Assembly (NCBI GenBank): GCA_002255925.1 | Contig: NKIH01000003.1 | Coordinates: 248,001-312,000 of the forward strand | Reading direction: 5' to 3' | DNA: 64,000 bases | Origin: Burkholderiales bacterium PBB6 | Lineage (GTDB): Bacteria; Pseudomonadota; Gammaproteobacteria; Burkholderiales; Burkholderiaceae_C | In this document: positions 19,484 to 26,511 of the stretch, one piece after another | Position numbering within the stretch: position 1 is the first letter of the stretch | Layout: each line of letters opens with the position of its first letter | The notes under the pieces: model-generated | What the model saw: only the letters and a program-made list of their open reading frames with translations | Databases searched by the model: none | What the model was told of the DNA's origin: nothing | Made by a program: the position numbers and the translations under genes

Positions 19484-21475
19484 TCAGGCCAGCTTGAAGA
19501 AGCTCACCTCGCGGCTCATGCGCTCGGCCTGATCGGCCAGGGCGCCTGAGGCTGCTGCCGTCTGTTCCACCAGCGCAGCGTTTTGCTGCGTGGCCTTGTC
19601 GAGATCGCGCACGGCCACGCTCACATCGCTCACGCCGGTGTTCTGCTGCTGGGCACTGGTGGAGATCTGGTTCATCAGCTCGACCACGCGGGTGGCGTTG
19701 CGCACCACGGCCTGCATGATGTCGCCGGCGTTGCCCACCACGGCGCTGCCGCTTTCCACCTGTTCGATGCTGGCGTTGATCAGGGACTTGATCTCGCGCG
19801 CGGCGGTGGCTGAGCGGCCAGCCAGCGCACGCACCTCTGAGGCCACCACGGCAAAGCCGCGGCCATGCTCGCCGGCACGGGCCGCTTCGACCGCCGCATT
19901 CAGCGCGAGGATGTTGGTCTGGAAGGCGATGCCGTCAATCACGCTGATGATTTCACCGATGCGGCTGGACGAGGTGCGGATACCCTCCATCGTCTTGACG
20001 ACTTCGGCGATCACCTGCCCGCCCTGCTCGGCGGCACGGGCGTTGTCATTCACGCTCGCGGTGGCCGAGGCCACGGTGATGGTGGATTGGCGCACCAGCT
20101 CGGCGATCTGCTCCATGCTGGCGGTCGTCTGCTGCAGGCTGGCAGCCGATTCCTCGGTGCGCTGCGACAGGTCCATCGACGCCGAGGCAATCTCTCCGCT
20201 GGCCGTGTGCACATTGGCCGCACTGCCCAGCATGCTCTGCACCATCTTGCGCAGGCTCGTCTGCATGGTGCCCAGCGTCACCATCAGCTGCGCGGCTTCG
20301 TCATTGCCCCAGGGGCGCGGCGCCGTGGTGAGGTTGCCGTCGGTGATCTGTTGCAGATGCTCAGACACCTCGCTGAGGCCACCCATCATCACGCGGTAAA
20401 AGGCCAGCATCAGGTAGCAGGCGACGGCCACGAAGAACACCGACATGCCCAGCTGCGCGGCAAAGGTGTTTTGCAGGCGCTTCACGCGGGCACCGAGCAA
20501 CTGCTCGAACTGCCTGGCGCTCTCTGCGTCAAAGGCAGCCTCCATGCGCAGCGCGTTCTCGCCGATGCGGGAAAACGCCGCCGCTTCCCCGCTGATTTGA
20601 GCGCCCATCAGCTGCGCGGTGATGGCTGCTGCAAAAGCTTCTGACGCGGCGTCGGTGCCCTTCATGTCCAGCGTGGCTACGCTGGCCGGCATGCGTTTCT
20701 CCAGCTCCCGGAAGGAGTTTTCCATGTCCTTGTCGAGCACGGCCTGAACCGCCTCGAACTCAATCAACAAGTCGCGCCGCTCCGGCGTTTCTTCCTTGCT
20801 TTGCAAAATGAGTGTGCCCAGCGTGTGCAGCTTGGCGGTGTTCTCCACCTGCAGCGGGCCACGCAGCACGCCCATCGACATCATGTGGAAGCTGTCAAGG
20901 TCGGGGTCCAGCGTCATGCCGGAGCCATCGGCCACTTCCCGCAGCAGGTCCAGCATCTTCTCGATGAGCTCGCTGTGGGCCACGAAGGTCTTCGTCGAGT
21001 CACCGGCCAAGGGGTTCTGGGCCAGCGCGTCGTGCGCTTTCTGCACGGCACCGTAAGTCTCGGCGTCGTCCAACTCCTTGCCCAGGCTCGCATGCATGGC
21101 GGCCACAGCCTCAAACGCCTTCTTGTAGCTGGCGTTGGTGGCATCCAGATTCGGCTCACCCAGAGTGGCGGCGTGACGGCGGGCCTGCGCTTCGCGGATC
21201 AGGGCGGTCAGCGGGCCCGAGTAACTGGTGCCGCGCTGCTCGGCCAGAGAGGCTTCGATCTGGGCATGAGCCCCCGACCAGAGGAACCACAGCATCGTGG
21301 ACAGCGGGATCAGGAAAGCGAGGCTGACCCAGGCCGCCTTCACCGGAAAGCTCAGCTTGCGGAACAGCCGCACACCGGGCGCGAGCCAGCCGTGATACCT
21401 GAAGAACTCGCCGAATCCAGATGCCTGCCGCGCCGAGCGCACCAGTACCGCGTTGTCCGAAGTCATTCCCGACAC
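19484..21475 (-). CDS. methyl-accepting chemotaxis protein
   Basis: 663 residues. Helix 1 is at about residues 47-67 (AAWVSLAFLIPLSTMLWFLW) and helix 2 at about 343-363. The periplasmic part between them is about 270 residues and helix-rich. A HAMP domain follows (VMMGGLSEVSEHLQQITDGNLTTAP), then the signalling domain. Its tip is IGEIISVIDGIAFQTNILALNAAVEAARAGEHGRGFAVVASEVRALAGRS, the invariant kinase-contact hairpin. No C-terminal CheR-binding pentapeptide is seen; the protein ends SREVSFFKLA. The ligand is unknown. An in-frame Met three codons downstream of the first is an alternative start. Confidence 0.95.
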   Translation of the reverse strand: MSGMTSDNAVLVRSARQASGFGEFFRYHGWLAPGVRLFRKLSFPVKAAWVSLAFLIPLSTMLWFLWSGAHAQIEASLAEQRGTSYSGPLTALIREAQARRHAATLGEPNLDATNASYKKAFEAVAAMHASLGKELDDAETYGAVQKAHDALAQNPLAGDSTKTFVAHSELIEKMLDLLREVADGSGMTLDPDLDSFHMMSMGVLRGPLQVENTAKLHTLGTLILQSKEETPERRDLLIEFEAVQAVLDKDMENSFRELEKRMPASVATLDMKGTDAASEAFAAAITAQLMGAQISGEAAAFSRIGENALRMEAAFDAESARQFEQLLGARVKRLQNTFAAQLGMSVFFVAVACYLMLAFYRVMMGGLSEVSEHLQQITDGNLTTAPRPWGNDEAAQLMVTLGTMQTSLRKMVQSMLGSAANVHTASGEIASASMDLSQRTEESAASLQQTTASMEQIAELVRQSTITVASATASVNDNARAAEQGGQVIAEVVKTMEGIRTSSSRIGEIISVIDGIAFQTNILALNAAVEAARAGEHGRGFAVVASEVRALAGRSATAAREIKSLINASIEQVESGSAVVGNAGDIMQAVVRNATRVVELMNQISTSAQQQNTGVSDVSVAVRDLDKATQQNAALVEQTAAASGALADQAERMSREVSFFKLA

Positions 21476-21581
21476 TCCAACTGAAGCTTGTTTTGATTCC
21501 CGCGGCTCGATCCGGCGCAGTCATGCGCAAGATCAAGACACATGAAACCATGTTCGTTGGTGCCGGGATGTCTGGATTCGA

Positions 21582-21605
21582 TAAAAAAGGGCCGAAGCAA
21601 CGGCC
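21582..21605 (-). terminator. rho-independent terminator after the 78-residue membrane protein gene
   Basis: Read on the minus strand, stem GGCCG-loop-CGGCC is followed by CTTTTTTAT. It starts seven bases after the stop codon at 21613. Confidence 0.8.
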
Positions 21606-21612
21606 ATATGAC

Positions 21613-21849
21613 CTACTTGGGCGACGACGCAGGTGTGGCCGGCAGCAACAGCACATTGGCCTGCCCGCCCACGCAGTCGGTGGTCTGCCCGGGCTTGCAG
21701 GCCTCGGTGCCGAAGCGCGGAATGACCCGCGGGTGGCCGCCCGGCCGGTAGATCAGCAGCAGCCAGAGCCCCACCACGGTGGCCACCGTCACGGCAACGA
21801 TGATCAGGCGCTGGCGGCGCGAGGTGGGGCGAAAGCGGTCGTCGGACAT
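21613..21849 (-). CDS. small single-pass membrane protein, hypothetical
   Basis: 78 residues from the ATG at 21849: MSDDRFRPTSRRQRLIIVAV, then a hydrophobic helix (LIIVAVTVATVVGLWLLLIY, about residues 15-34) and a polar C-terminal part with two Cys (EACKPGQTTDCVGGQANV) that could form a disulfide outside the cytoplasm. The positive-inside rule predicts the N terminus in the cytoplasm. It has its own terminator, which supports a real gene. I do not recognise the family. Confidence 0.6.
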   Translation of the reverse strand: MSDDRFRPTSRRQRLIIVAVTVATVVGLWLLLIYRPGGHPRVIPRFGTEACKPGQTTDCVGGQANVLLLPATPASSPK

Positions 21850-21993
21850 GGTCAGAAAGTTGAAGGCAGAAGGCTGGCGGGCAGCCAGATGGGCGTCAGG
21901 GCGCGCCATCCAAGATGAACAGGTGTCGGCCCCTGTGGGGCAACCCGGGCGTCACTATCGCATGGCGCCCGATTTCGTCTGCCGGCTATAGGC

Positions 21994-22632
21994 TCAATCG
22001 GCCCAGCCCACCTGCCGGGTGGCGCGGTGGCGGCCCTGTGCGATGCGCCGGGCGTTGGGCTCGTCGGTTTGCTCCACCCAAGCCAGCGCCTCGGCCCGGG
22101 TGCGGCCGAAACGCTCATGGCGGGCGACCAGGCGTTCGCGCCGCAGGTCGTCGTCCACCACCACGTACCAGCTTTCATCCAGGTAGTCGGCCACGCGGGC
22201 CCACGGGCCGTCGTCCAGCAGCAGGTAGTTGCCCTCCACAATGAGCAGGGGCACCTCGGGCGGCACCGCAATGGCGCCGGCCACCGGCTCTTCGAGCTCG
22301 CGGCGGTAGTCGGGCACGTACACCACCTCGCCCGGCACGGGCTGGCGCAGGCGCTGCAGCAGGGCCACGAAACCCGCCGCATCGAAGGTGTCAGGCGCGC
22401 CCTTGCGTGAACGGCGGCCCAGATGATCGAGCACCGAGTTGGCCAGGTGAAAACCATCCATCGGCACCACCTGGCACAGCCCGGGGCGCGCCGCCAGCAA
22501 GGCTGCTGCCAGCGTGGACTTGCCCGCGCCCGGCGGGCCGATCAAGCCCAGCAGGCGACGGCCGGACTCCGGGATCAAGGCATCGAGGTGGGCCAGCAGT
22601 TCAGCGGGCAAGGCGGGCGTTGGATTGGACAT
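21994..22632 (-). CDS. nucleoside/nucleotide kinase family protein (P-loop)
   Basis: 212 residues from the ATG at 22632. The Walker A loop is GLIGPPGAGKSTLAAALL (about residues 30-45), followed by VVPMDGFHLANSVLDHLGRRSRKGAPDTFD, typical of the uridine kinase / phosphoribulokinase / YggC-FrcK group. VPLLIVEGNYLLLDDGPWARV is the Walker B region, and HERFGRTRAEALAWVEQTDEPNARRI is the lid. These enzymes phosphorylate small sugars or nucleosides; the substrate here is not known. It is divergent from the FAA hydrolase gene, 146 bases apart. Confidence 0.85.
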   Translation of the reverse strand: MSNPTPALPAELLAHLDALIPESGRRLLGLIGPPGAGKSTLAAALLAARPGLCQVVPMDGFHLANSVLDHLGRRSRKGAPDTFDAAGFVALLQRLRQPVPGEVVYVPDYRRELEEPVAGAIAVPPEVPLLIVEGNYLLLDDGPWARVADYLDESWYVVVDDDLRRERLVARHERFGRTRAEALAWVEQTDEPNARRIAQGRHRATRQVGWAD

Positions 22633-22777
22633 GACAGAGCAGGCAACCGGGTGATGAGGCAGGCGTGCTGGCGGCATGGCCAGGCAGAGCCGAGATGAAT
22701 GCACTCGATTGTGCGGCCCCGCGATATGCTGGCATCCACAACCTCATCACCGCGCCCAGACAAGCGCCGCCCCCACC

Positions 22778-23644
22778 ATGAAGCTGCTCCGACACGGCCC
22801 CAAAGGCCATGAACGCCCCGCCCTGCTGGATGCCGACGGCCAACTGCGTGACCTGGGCGCGCTGCTGCCCGACATCGGGCCGCACACGCTGAGCCCGGCG
22901 GGCCTGGCCGCGCTGCGGGCGCTGGATGTATCGCAACTGCCGATCATCAAGCAGCCCGGGCGCCTGGGCGTGCCGTGGTCGGGCTGCGGCAAGTTCATCT
23001 GCGTGGGCCTGAACTACGCCGACCACGCCGCCGAAGCCGGCATGCCCCTGCCGACCGAACCCATCCTGTTCACCAAACACCTGAGTTGCATGGTGGGCGC
23101 CAACGACCCGGTGGTGCTGCCGCAAAGCGCGCAGAAGGGCGACTGGGAAGTGGAACTGGGCGTGGTGATTGGCAGCACCGCCCGCTACGTGAGCGAAGCA
23201 GACGCGCTGGACCATGTGGCCGGCTACTGCGTGGTGAACGATGTGTCCGAGCGCAGCTACCAGCTTGAGCGCGGCGGCACCTGGGACAAAGGCAAGGGCT
23301 GTGACACCTTCGGCCCCGTGGGCCCCTGGCTGGTGACGGCCGACGAAGTGCCGCAGCCGCAAAGCCTGGGCCTGTGGCTGGACCTGAACGGCCAGCGCAT
23401 GCAGACCGGCAGCACCCAGACGATGGTGTTTGGCGTGGCGCAGCTGGTCAGCTACATCAGCCGCTTCACCACGCTGTACCCGGGTGACCTGATTGCCACC
23501 GGCACACCGCCCGGCGTGGGCATGGGCATCAAGCCAGCGCCGGTGTTTCTTAAACCCGGCGACGTGATGAAGCTGGGTATCACCGGCCTGGGGCAGCAGC
23601 GGCAGTGCGTGCATGCGTGGGATCCGGCGTGGATTGATGGGTGA
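22778..23644 (+). CDS. fumarylacetoacetate hydrolase (FAA) family protein
   Basis: 288 residues from the ATG at 22778. An N-terminal ~70-residue lobe leads into the FAA core: KFICVGLNYADHAAEAGMPLPTEPILFTKHLSCMVG, then the metal-ligand region GDWEVELGVVIG (Glu ligands), GYCVVNDVSERSYQLERGGTWDKGKGCDTFGPVGPWLV (Asp and Lys) and LYPGDLIATGTPPGVGMG. This is the 2-keto-4-pentenoate hydratase / fumarylpyruvate hydrolase-like group, acting on C-C or C-O bonds of keto acids. Its 3' end is partly duplicated at 25,784-25,834, on the far side of the integron-like region. Confidence 0.92.
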   Translation: MKLLRHGPKGHERPALLDADGQLRDLGALLPDIGPHTLSPAGLAALRALDVSQLPIIKQPGRLGVPWSGCGKFICVGLNYADHAAEAGMPLPTEPILFTKHLSCMVGANDPVVLPQSAQKGDWEVELGVVIGSTARYVSEADALDHVAGYCVVNDVSERSYQLERGGTWDKGKGCDTFGPVGPWLVTADEVPQPQSLGLWLDLNGQRMQTGSTQTMVFGVAQLVSYISRFTTLYPGDLIATGTPPGVGMGIKPAPVFLKPGDVMKLGITGLGQQRQCVHAWDPAWIDG

Positions 23645-23880
23645 GCGGCGCGGGAGCGTGAACGGCCGCATGTAGCTCAACCGTGTCAGGCCGACAGGCT
23701 TCGGGGGCATGTGGGTGCTCTTCCGGATACCTGCGGTCGTGAATTGCCCCAGGGGCTTGCACCCGGCAATTCGACCGGGCAAAGTCTGCAACGCGAAACG
23801 CCGCTTTTGCCAATTGAATAATCCGGGTGGGATGACGAACAATTTCCTGCAACACCAGCAACCATGCGGGCTGGCCAGCG
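23645..23880. other. gene-free stretch before the attI-like site
   Basis: This stretch, with the attI-like site and leader after it, makes a gene-free gap of 321 bases. No supportable gene is present on either strand, and in particular no integrase (IntI) N terminus on the minus strand, where it would be expected. It contains an 8-bp inverted repeat GAATTGCC/GGCAATTC (23741-23748 and 23765-23772) that could form a hairpin. GC content falls toward its right end, for instance the stretch around TTGCCAATTGAATAATCC. Confidence 0.6.
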
Positions 23881-23954
23881 CCAAGCAGCTCTGGGTTAGG
23901 GAGGCATGCGGCGGAGTTAGGGCGCAAAATTGTCGCCACAAATAAGCGTTAGGC
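23881..23954 (+). other. attI-like integron recombination site, no adjacent integrase
   Basis: Three GTTAGG boxes lie in direct orientation at 23895, 23916 and 23948; the last is the consensus core GTTAGGC. The spacing between the second and third is 32 bases, the spacing I recall for DR1 to the core in class 1 attI. The sequence before the core, GTCGCCACAAATAAGC, resembles the attI1 sequence GTCGCCCTAAAACAAA. The left boundary CCAAGCAGC is also reminiscent of attI1. No L'/L'' arrangement of an attC is seen here. A cassette ORF begins 11 bases after the core, as expected after an integron insertion point. The comparison with attI1 is from memory. Confidence 0.6.
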
Positions 23955-23965
23955 CGCCCACTTTT

Positions 23966-24634
23966 ATGCCACAACCTGTCGATCCACGATTTCCCGTAGC
24001 GATTCAAGAACTTTGGGCCACACTTACTGCAGACGTAGTTTGGCTTCATGGGCGATGGATTATTTATCGCCAGCTTTTTGGCACAAACAAGGAGCGAGTC
24101 GATCTTTTGAATGAAACCGCTGGAACAGTGACCTGGATTCTTCAGCATTTACTTTTGCACGACGTTCAAATTTCCTTAAGTAAAATTGGCGACCCGGCAG
24201 GATCGGGAAGTCGTCAAAACCTAACACTCCGCCGACTTCAAATCACACTGAGAGACGCAGGCGAGTTGGAGTTAAGTGAAAAAATGGAGCCCTTCCTTGC
24301 TGCATTTGAGGCATCTTGCGAGAAGGTCCGACATCGCCGAAACAAGTGGATCGCTCACAATGACCTCTCTACAAAAATTGCGGCGAGATCTGAGCCGCTA
24401 TCAGGGCCTTCGCGAGAGGAAATTGAATTATCACTTTCGGCACTTCGTGACGTCATGAATTGCGTGGAACTCAAATTCAAAGAATCTCAAACCGTATACG
24501 AGCACTTCGCCATGAATGAGGATGGCGAATATTTGATCTCTGCACTTGCACGATCAAAGAGATATCGAGAGTTAGTGAAAGAAGGCGCCATCCCACGGGA
24601 CGACTATCGAAAGCGGTTCCCGCAAGGGATATAA
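23966..24634 (+). CDS. AbiU2/HEPN-like protein, first integron cassette
   Basis: 222 residues from the ATG 11 bases after the attI-like core. The protein is all-helical in appearance and resembles the AbiU2 family: ELWATLTADVVWLHGRWIIYRQLFGT, then LLLHDVQISLSKIGDPAG, VRHRRNKWIAHNDL and SREEIELSLSALRDVMN. RNKWIAH at residues 125-131 fits the HEPN RNase motif (R-N-x4-H). AbiU of Lactococcus is an abortive-infection protein, and HEPN proteins often cleave RNA on phage attack; that function is inference here. Codon use is clearly AT-richer than in surrounding genes, a sign of transfer. No obvious Shine-Dalgarno is present, which is common in cassettes. The attC at 24,753 belongs to its 3' side. 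Confidence 0.75.
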   Translation: MPQPVDPRFPVAIQELWATLTADVVWLHGRWIIYRQLFGTNKERVDLLNETAGTVTWILQHLLLHDVQISLSKIGDPAGSGSRQNLTLRRLQITLRDAGELELSEKMEPFLAAFEASCEKVRHRRNKWIAHNDLSTKIAARSEPLSGPSREEIELSLSALRDVMNCVELKFKESQTVYEHFAMNEDGEYLISALARSKRYRELVKEGAIPRDDYRKRFPQGI

Positions 24635-24752
24635 ATGCATATCCAATCAGGACCAAGCTGGCCTAACTGTCGGTGGCGCTTGCTCGACTTTTGTGGACAC
24701 TCGAACCTAACGTCCTGGAAGCGAACTTGAGCAGCCCTGCCTCCGCGCCACA
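24635..24752. other. non-coding cassette tail with extra core-like boxes
   Basis: Between the AbiU2-like stop and the attC there are two additional RYYYAAC boxes, GCCTAAC at 24661 and ACCTAAC at 24705. The second is the end of a ~24-base segment (from TTTTGTGGACACTC) that recurs at 25,417-25,440. No ORF is supportable. These may be remnants of older cassette junctions. Confidence 0.45.
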
Positions 24753-24839
24753 GCCTAACATTGCGTTGCAGCTGACGCCAACAGATTCGCTTTTGGTGCC
24801 CTACGCTTCGCTCCGGCGCCGCTGAACTTGGCGTTAGGC
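24753..24839 (+). repeat. integron attC site (87 bp)
   Basis: The outer boxes are exact complements: R'' GCCTAAC (24753-24759) and R' GTTAGGC (24833-24839). Inside, L'' GTTGCAGC and L' GCTGAAC pair except for one extra G in L'', the extrahelical base that sets the recombined strand in real attC sites. The unpaired spacers between R and L boxes are five bases each (ATTGC and TTGGC). The centre can fold further. Length and layout fit the family, and a cassette ORF starts 28 bases after R'. Confidence 0.88.
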
Positions 24840-24866
24840 CTCACACAAAAACACCGTGGAACTCCC

Positions 24867-25274
24867 ATGAGCACTGTCGCTTGGCTAGCAAGCACCGCCA
24901 TCCTCTTCGTCATCTGTGTCTTCGTCGTCAATTTCCTCGAGGCATTCATACACCGTTACGGGGCACGAGTAGTCGCAATGCTCTTCGCCGGCGTAGCCAT
25001 TGGTGCGCTCGCGTCTGCGGTGGGCTATGGCTTTTTCATCCTGGCAGTCATGCTGGCGCTCTACTTGTGGCGCATGCGTGGCAAGCTCGTCGTCGCTTCA
25101 GGGAGCAGTGAGGTCGCCAATAGGTACATCCTCCCGGCAATCATTTTGGTGGTCGCCGCCACTCTTGCCTCATCCGTCTTCTCGCTGGAGTCGTGCGAGC
25201 AGATCGGCAAGGAATGCAAGCGCGTCTTCTTCGAGCGCATCTACACCCCACCTCATCTCTTGCCGCGGCAGTGA
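24867..25274 (+). CDS. small membrane protein, second integron cassette
   Basis: 135 residues from the ATG 28 bases after the attC core. Three hydrophobic segments are visible: about residues 5-25 (AWLASTAILFVICVFVVNFL), 37-66 and 87-105 (ILPAIILVVAATLASSVFSL). The tail has two Cys (ESCEQIGKECKRVFF). No family is recognised. Lower GC than the core genes and its position make it cassette-borne. Orphan membrane proteins are common in integron cassettes. Confidence 0.62.
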   Translation: MSTVAWLASTAILFVICVFVVNFLEAFIHRYGARVVAMLFAGVAIGALASAVGYGFFILAVMLALYLWRMRGKLVVASGSSEVANRYILPAIILVVAATLASSVFSLESCEQIGKECKRVFFERIYTPPHLLPRQ

Positions 25275-25453
25275 GGCCTCTCAAGTCAGTCGCGCTAAGT
25301 AGTTGATTTTCATAGGCGTGCCGCATTCCAGCGACTGACTTTCGGGACGATTTGCGGCGGGGTCGGGCCGATTACTTCGCTACCCAGTCGCTCAAGCGGA
25401 CGCGGAGCTTGTTTTGGTTTTGTGGACACTCCGACCTAACCAAAATTTAAACC
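25275..25453. repeat. intercassette spacer with 11-bp inverted repeat and TTTTGTGGACACTC repeat
   Basis: AAGTCAGTCGC (25283-25293) and GCGACTGACTT (25331-25341) are perfect complements 37 bases apart. Further right, TTTTGTGGACACTC at 25417 followed by CGACCTAAC repeats the segment at 24,688-24,711 (CGAACCTAAC there). An ACCTAAC box (25434-25440) stands just before the next ORF, but no matching R' core was found. This is either a degenerate attC or a different mobile-element end. Confidence 0.5.
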
Positions 25454-25828
25454 ATGGATCTCGTGCCTCAATCGCGCATCGGAAAAGTCGTCTTGTCGGC
25501 GTGGCTGCTGCTTTGCCTCAGTCTTCTCGCATTCGCCTACGTGCAGCGCGAGGATAAGGACATGGCCGCCATCTTCACAACCAGCCTGGTTGCATTGACT
25601 GCGCCGCTAAGCCTCCCGCCTGGTGCAGCTGTCGGCATGTCCATGTCGTGGCTCTACGCCAACCAAGGGCTGCCGTATCACCCCTTCACAGATCTCGTCC
25701 CGTCGTGGGTCGTGATGGTGGCAGCTGGGTACCTCCAGTGGTTCGTTCTCGTTCCATCAGTAGTGCGAAGGCTGCGGCGGCGGCCGGGTGACCTGATCGC
25801 CACCGGCACACCGCCCGGCTTGGATTGA
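25454..25828 (+). CDS. membrane protein whose 3' end is fused to an FAA-hydrolase fragment
   Basis: 124 residues. Residues 1-110 hold three hydrophobic segments (VVLSAWLLLCLSLLAFAYV, a second around 40-60 and a third in WVVMVAAGYLQWFVLVPSVV) and no recognised domain. The last residues, PGDLIATGTPPGLD, come from a 36-base segment 97% identical to the FAA hydrolase gene at 23,480-23,515 in the same reading frame. The original C terminus of this membrane protein is therefore lost or replaced. It may be non-functional or a natural truncation. Confidence 0.5.
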   Translation: MDLVPQSRIGKVVLSAWLLLCLSLLAFAYVQREDKDMAAIFTTSLVALTAPLSLPPGAAVGMSMSWLYANQGLPYHPFTDLVPSWVVMVAAGYLQWFVLVPSVVRRLRRRPGDLIATGTPPGLD

Positions 25829-25834
25829 TGGATG
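25784..25834 (+). pseudogene. truncated second copy of the FAA hydrolase 3' end
   Basis: 25784-25819 matches 23480-23515 with one synonymous difference (ATC for ATT). 25816-25831 then matches 23625-23640, the end of the FAA gene. The 113 bases between are missing. In the intact gene the junction lies at two direct copies of CCGGCGTGG (23511-23519 and 23624-23632), so the loss is explained by a deletion between short repeats. This copy marks the right edge of the accessory region. Confidence 0.8.
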
Positions 25835-26431
25835 AAGCGTCTGTTGAAGCAGCGCGCACTACTTCGTGCTTTGGGCTCGGCATTGGTGCTGGCGGGGGCA
25901 GTGGCTCACCCATGCGCCATCGCCGACCCTGTGGAGGCTGTGCTGGCGACCTACTGCAATGCGCACACCGGCGAATTCTTCATCAGCGCAGCGGGTGACG
26001 CGCCACCAGGTGACGCCGGCCGATTCACCAGGCAAAAGGTGGATTGGGCATCACTGCTGAAGGTGGGGCCCCGCAAGAATCAGTGGGGCGCCCCGCTCAG
26101 GTCAGGCAGCCGGACCAAGGTGATGCGATGCGGACCCACATCGATCTCCTTTTCCAGCGGCTTTCTCAATGCGAACCCCCAGGGTGAGCTGGGCGCGCTC
26201 GACTTCCCCGTGATCCAGGTTCGCAGGGCCAACAGAACAGTCTTGCCGCCTACGGCGCTTGAGCGGTGCTCCACCAACTCAGCCAGGTACAGCCACTTGG
26301 GCGAGTGCCAGAGCAGTTGGGCGCAAAGCGTGGAGGGGCAGCTGCTCGGCGGCGTCTACCAGGTCAAGGTCACTCGCCGGTACGATGATGCTCAGTACAA
26401 CGAGGTGCAGAAAGTCGACGTGCTTCGCTAG
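25832..26431 (+). CDS. exported hypothetical protein
   Basis: 199 residues. The N terminus MKRLLKQRALLRALGSALVL then AGAVAHPCAIA is a convincing Sec signal peptide with cleavage near AIA|DP. The mature part has five Cys (ATYCNAHTGEF, RCGPTSIS, ERCSTNS, GECQSSW spread along it) and ends with a beta-rich YQVKVTRRYDDAQYNEVQKVDVL. No family is recognised. The start codon overlaps the terminal bases of the FAA-like fragment, so this gene stands directly at the island edge. It may belong to the accessory material. Confidence 0.65.
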   Translation: MKRLLKQRALLRALGSALVLAGAVAHPCAIADPVEAVLATYCNAHTGEFFISAAGDAPPGDAGRFTRQKVDWASLLKVGPRKNQWGAPLRSGSRTKVMRCGPTSISFSSGFLNANPQGELGALDFPVIQVRRANRTVLPPTALERCSTNSARYSHLGECQSSWAQSVEGQLLGGVYQVKVTRRYDDAQYNEVQKVDVLR

Positions 26432-26511
26432 CTCGATTCCCGGCCGCGACACCACGCTTGCCTCGTGTTCCTCAGCCGCCCAACCAAGGCGTCAGACGCC
26501 GGACATCGCCC

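Noticed and set aside
23580-23939. Minus-strand frame before the attI-like site considered as an integrase remnant
   Set aside because: The translation has none of the tyrosine recombinase patches or IntI-specific sequence. It overlaps the end of the FAA gene.
24661-24711. GCCTAAC and ACCTAAC boxes as separate attC sites
   Set aside because: No R' core or L boxes at the right distance were found before 24833. Only the 24753-24839 unit has all four boxes.
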